From: JAAOIF01 sp965217125
Lineage (GTDB): Bacteria; Pseudomonadota; Gammaproteobacteria; PS1; Pseudothioglobaceae
NCBI GenBank assembly: GCA_965217125.1
Contig: OZ244244.1
Span: forward strand, 1,886,999 to 1,950,998
Direction: 5' to 3'
DNA length: 64,000 nt
Shown: one piece after another, positions 62,037 to 64,000 of the stretch
How the letters are laid out: every line of letters begins with the position of its first letter
How positions within the stretch are numbered: the stretch's first letter is position 1
Position numbers and translations under genes: made by a program
The notes under the pieces: generated by a model
Database searches by the model: none
Seen by the model: the letters and a program-made list of their open reading frames with translations, nothing else
What the model was told of the DNA's origin: nothing

Positions 62037-64000
62037 ATGCCAACTCCTGATTTTGTCCATCTACATTGTCATAGTGAATATTCTATTGAGAATAGTTTAA
62101 TTCGCATACCAAAACTTATTGAAAAAGCCAAAGAATTAGGTATGAGTGCGATTGCACTTACTGATAATGGTAATTTATTTGCCGCAGTTAAGTTTTATCA
62201 AAAAGCGATTGATTTACTCATCAAGCCTATTTTTGGCGCAGAGTTGTTGCTTGCAGGAGCAGAGCAAAATAGCTCATTGTTGTTATTGTGTCAGAATCGA
62301 CAAGGTTATTTGAATTTATCTGAGTTAATTTCTTTGTCCTACACGCAGAATCAAAGTATTGAGGGTGTGAGTATCACTACCGAGCAATTGATTAAGCACC
62401 AACAAGGATTGATACTTATTGCACTGCCAGTTGTGAGCGATGTTGCACAACATTTAGTCAATAATCAAATACTTGAGGCTGAACAACAGGCTAAATTTTG
62501 GCAATCTATTTTTGGCAATCGCTTTTATTTGGGTGTGCAGCGCACCGCTAAGGAGCATGACGAGCGTCACCTACATCTTTGTATTAAACTTGGGTTAGCA
62601 CTTGATATTGCTGTGGTAGCAACTAATGATGTTGAGTTTTTACGGCAAGATGATTTTGACACGCACGAAACCAGAATTTGTATTTCTCAGGGTGGTTTGC
62701 TTGATGATGTGCGCCGTGAGAGGCATTATAATAAAAATCAATACTTAAAATCAGCAGATGAGATGAATACATTGTTTGCTGATTTACCAGAGGTGATTAG
62801 CAATAGTGTTGAAATTGCCAAACGCTGTAATGTGCATTTTGAATTATACAAAAACAACTACTTGCCAAATTTTCCGATTCCATCGGGTTTGACTATGGCA
62901 CAGTTTTTCTCACAACAATCTGCAGTAGGGCTGGATAAGCGTTTGCAAAATATTGAGCTTGAGAGACAAGTGTATGATGAGCGCTTGGCTTTTGAATTGT
63001 CGGTGATTATCCAGATGGATTATCCAGGGTATTTTTTAATCGTGGCGGACTTTATTAGTTGGTCAAAAAAAAATGGCATCCCAGTAGGTCCTGGGCGCGG
63101 TTCTGGTGCTGGTTCATTAGTAGCTTATGCGCTTGGTATTACAAATATTGATCCGATTAAGCATGAATTACTGTTTGAGCGTTTTCTCAACCCTGAACGG
63201 GTTTCTATGCCAGATTTTGATATTGATTTTTGCACTAATCGCCGTGATGAAGTGATTGATTATGTGGCAAAAAAATATGGTCGTGAAAAAGTCTCACAAA
63301 TTATTACCTATGGCACTATGGCAGCTAAAGGAGTGGTGCGTGATGTGGGGCGTGTTTTAGGGCATGCTTATAATTTTAGTGACCGCATATCTAAATCAAT
63401 CCCGAATGATTTAAAAATCAATCTTTCTCGAGCGTTGGGCAATTTTGAGGAAAAGGACACTAAGGAAGATAAGGATAAATGGTATTCTGAGGAATTGAAG
63501 AAGCGCTATGATTCTGAAGAAAGCGTTACCACTTTGATTAACCTATCACTTCAGCTTGAAGGTTTGGTGCGTAATGTCAGCACCCATGCTGGTGGCGTGC
63601 TTATTGCCCCTAGTAAAATTAGTGATTTTTGCCCGCTTTACAAAGGCCCGGGCGAGTCTGATGGCGTGGTTTCGCAGTTTGATATGAAAGATGTTGAGGC
63701 GCTCGGTTTAGTCAAATTTGACTTTTTAGGCTTGTCTAACTTAACAGTAATTGACAAAACTATTAAATTAATTTATGCCAAAGGTTTTAGTGCTGAGCTG
63801 ATTGATATTGACAGCTTGCCGCTTGATGATGCTGCTGTGTATGAATTATTACAACGCTGTGATACTACAGGTGTTTTCCAGTTGGAGTCAGATGGTATGC
63901 GTGCTTATTTGAAAAAACTTAAAGCTGATTGCTTTGAAGACATTGTCGCGATGTTGGCGCTGTATCGTCCAGGACCACTTGATGCTGGCATGGTTGATGA
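62037..64000 (+). CDS. dnaE: DNA polymerase III alpha subunit, N-terminal part (runs off window)
   Basis: Replicative polymerase. The first about 654 codons are present, beginning MPTPDFVHLHCHSEYSIENS at the PHP domain. The family's GPGRGSGAGSLVAYALGI and the catalytic PDFDIDFC (metal-binding Asp pair) are intact, followed by THAGGVLIAP and FDFLGLSNLT. Opened by ATG 62037 with no close SD. The remainder lies beyond the window edge. Confidence 0.96.
   Translation, partial: MPTPDFVHLHCHSEYSIENSLIRIPKLIEKAKELGMSAIALTDNGNLFAAVKFYQKAIDLLIKPIFGAELLLAGAEQNSSLLLLCQNRQGYLNLSELISLSYTQNQSIEGVSITTEQLIKHQQGLILIALPVVSDVAQHLVNNQILEAEQQAKFWQSIFGNRFYLGVQRTAKEHDERHLHLCIKLGLALDIAVVATNDVEFLRQDDFDTHETRICISQGGLLDDVRRERHYNKNQYLKSADEMNTLFADLPEVISNSVEIAKRCNVHFELYKNNYLPNFPIPSGLTMAQFFSQQSAVGLDKRLQNIELERQVYDERLAFELSVIIQMDYPGYFLIVADFISWSKKNGIPVGPGRGSGAGSLVAYALGITNIDPIKHELLFERFLNPERVSMPDFDIDFCTNRRDEVIDYVAKKYGREKVSQIITYGTMAAKGVVRDVGRVLGHAYNFSDRISKSIPNDLKINLSRALGNFEEKDTKEDKDKWYSEELKKRYDSEESVTTLINLSLQLEGLVRNVSTHAGGVLIAPSKISDFCPLYKGPGESDGVVSQFDMKDVEALGLVKFDFLGLSNLTVIDKTIKLIYAKGFSAELIDIDSLPLDDAAVYELLQRCDTTGVFQLESDGMRAYLKKLKADCFEDIVAMLALYRPGPLDAGMVD

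Overview
The window reads as chromosomal DNA of a low-GC gammaproteobacterial sulfur oxidiser, most likely of the SUP05/Thioglobaceae group (free-living Thioglobus relatives and thiotrophic mussel or clam symbionts). This is inferred from gene content, not from a marker search. The main signs are a soxXYZA-soxK cluster with a single-haem SoxA, a PPi-dependent phosphofructokinase together with a K+-independent proton pyrophosphatase, gammaproteobacterial gene order in the fMet tRNA-rimP-nusA-infB-rbfA-truB and tRNA-tufB-secE-nusG-rplKAJL-rpoBC blocks, and AT-rich coding throughout.

Layout. 1-4050: pyrB (cut by the window edge), ruvX and mltB on the minus strand, divergent from apbE-rarA. 4041-7860: an AT-rich two-gene restriction-modification-like insertion (Eco57I-type methylase plus a small PD-(D/E)XK protein), flanked by an exact 82-bp direct repeat of the rarA 3' end. 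7868-15274: crcB, gshB, initiator tRNA and the translation/transcription-factor operon. 15474-21171: a YeeE-type transporter, hppA, a DoxX-like protein, adk and pfp. 21202-26520: an accessory region with a decayed MNT/HEPN pair, a phosphoesterase gene relic, a LuxR-type regulator fused to a hydrolase domain lacking its nucleophile, a barrel-protein remnant, and a lipoprotein and XRE regulator between two inverted copies of a structured repeat. 26549-35553: housekeeping genes (a YfcE-like phosphoesterase, a HAD phosphatase, cysS, asd, hisB, hisH, a kinase, nth, sbcB), with one small accessory operon under a palindromic promoter at 31.5 kb. 35641-40073: dockerin-bearing secreted proteins including a matrixin protease, and a BRO-N protein. 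40194-44100: tRNA-Ser, small membrane or secreted proteins, osmC-like, trpC, kdsA, dapB and yciI. 44101-44373: relics of a persulfide dioxygenase and a flavoprotein oxidoreductase. 44415-57831: tRNA cluster, tufB, tRNA-Trp, secE, nusG, rplKAJL and rpoBC. 57870-64000: trpE, the sox cluster and the 5' part of dnaE.

How the genes work together. SoxXA couples thiosulfate to the SoxYZ carrier and SoxK binds SoxXA. soxB and soxCD are not in the window. Pfp and HppA form a pyrophosphate-linked energy economy in which PPi from glycolytic/Calvin-cycle carbon flow can drive proton pumping. The accessory regions carry most of the unusual features: a flanked defence-like cassette, degraded toxin/antitoxin and sulfide-oxidation genes, a repeat family with compensatory stem changes, and repeated dockerin tails.
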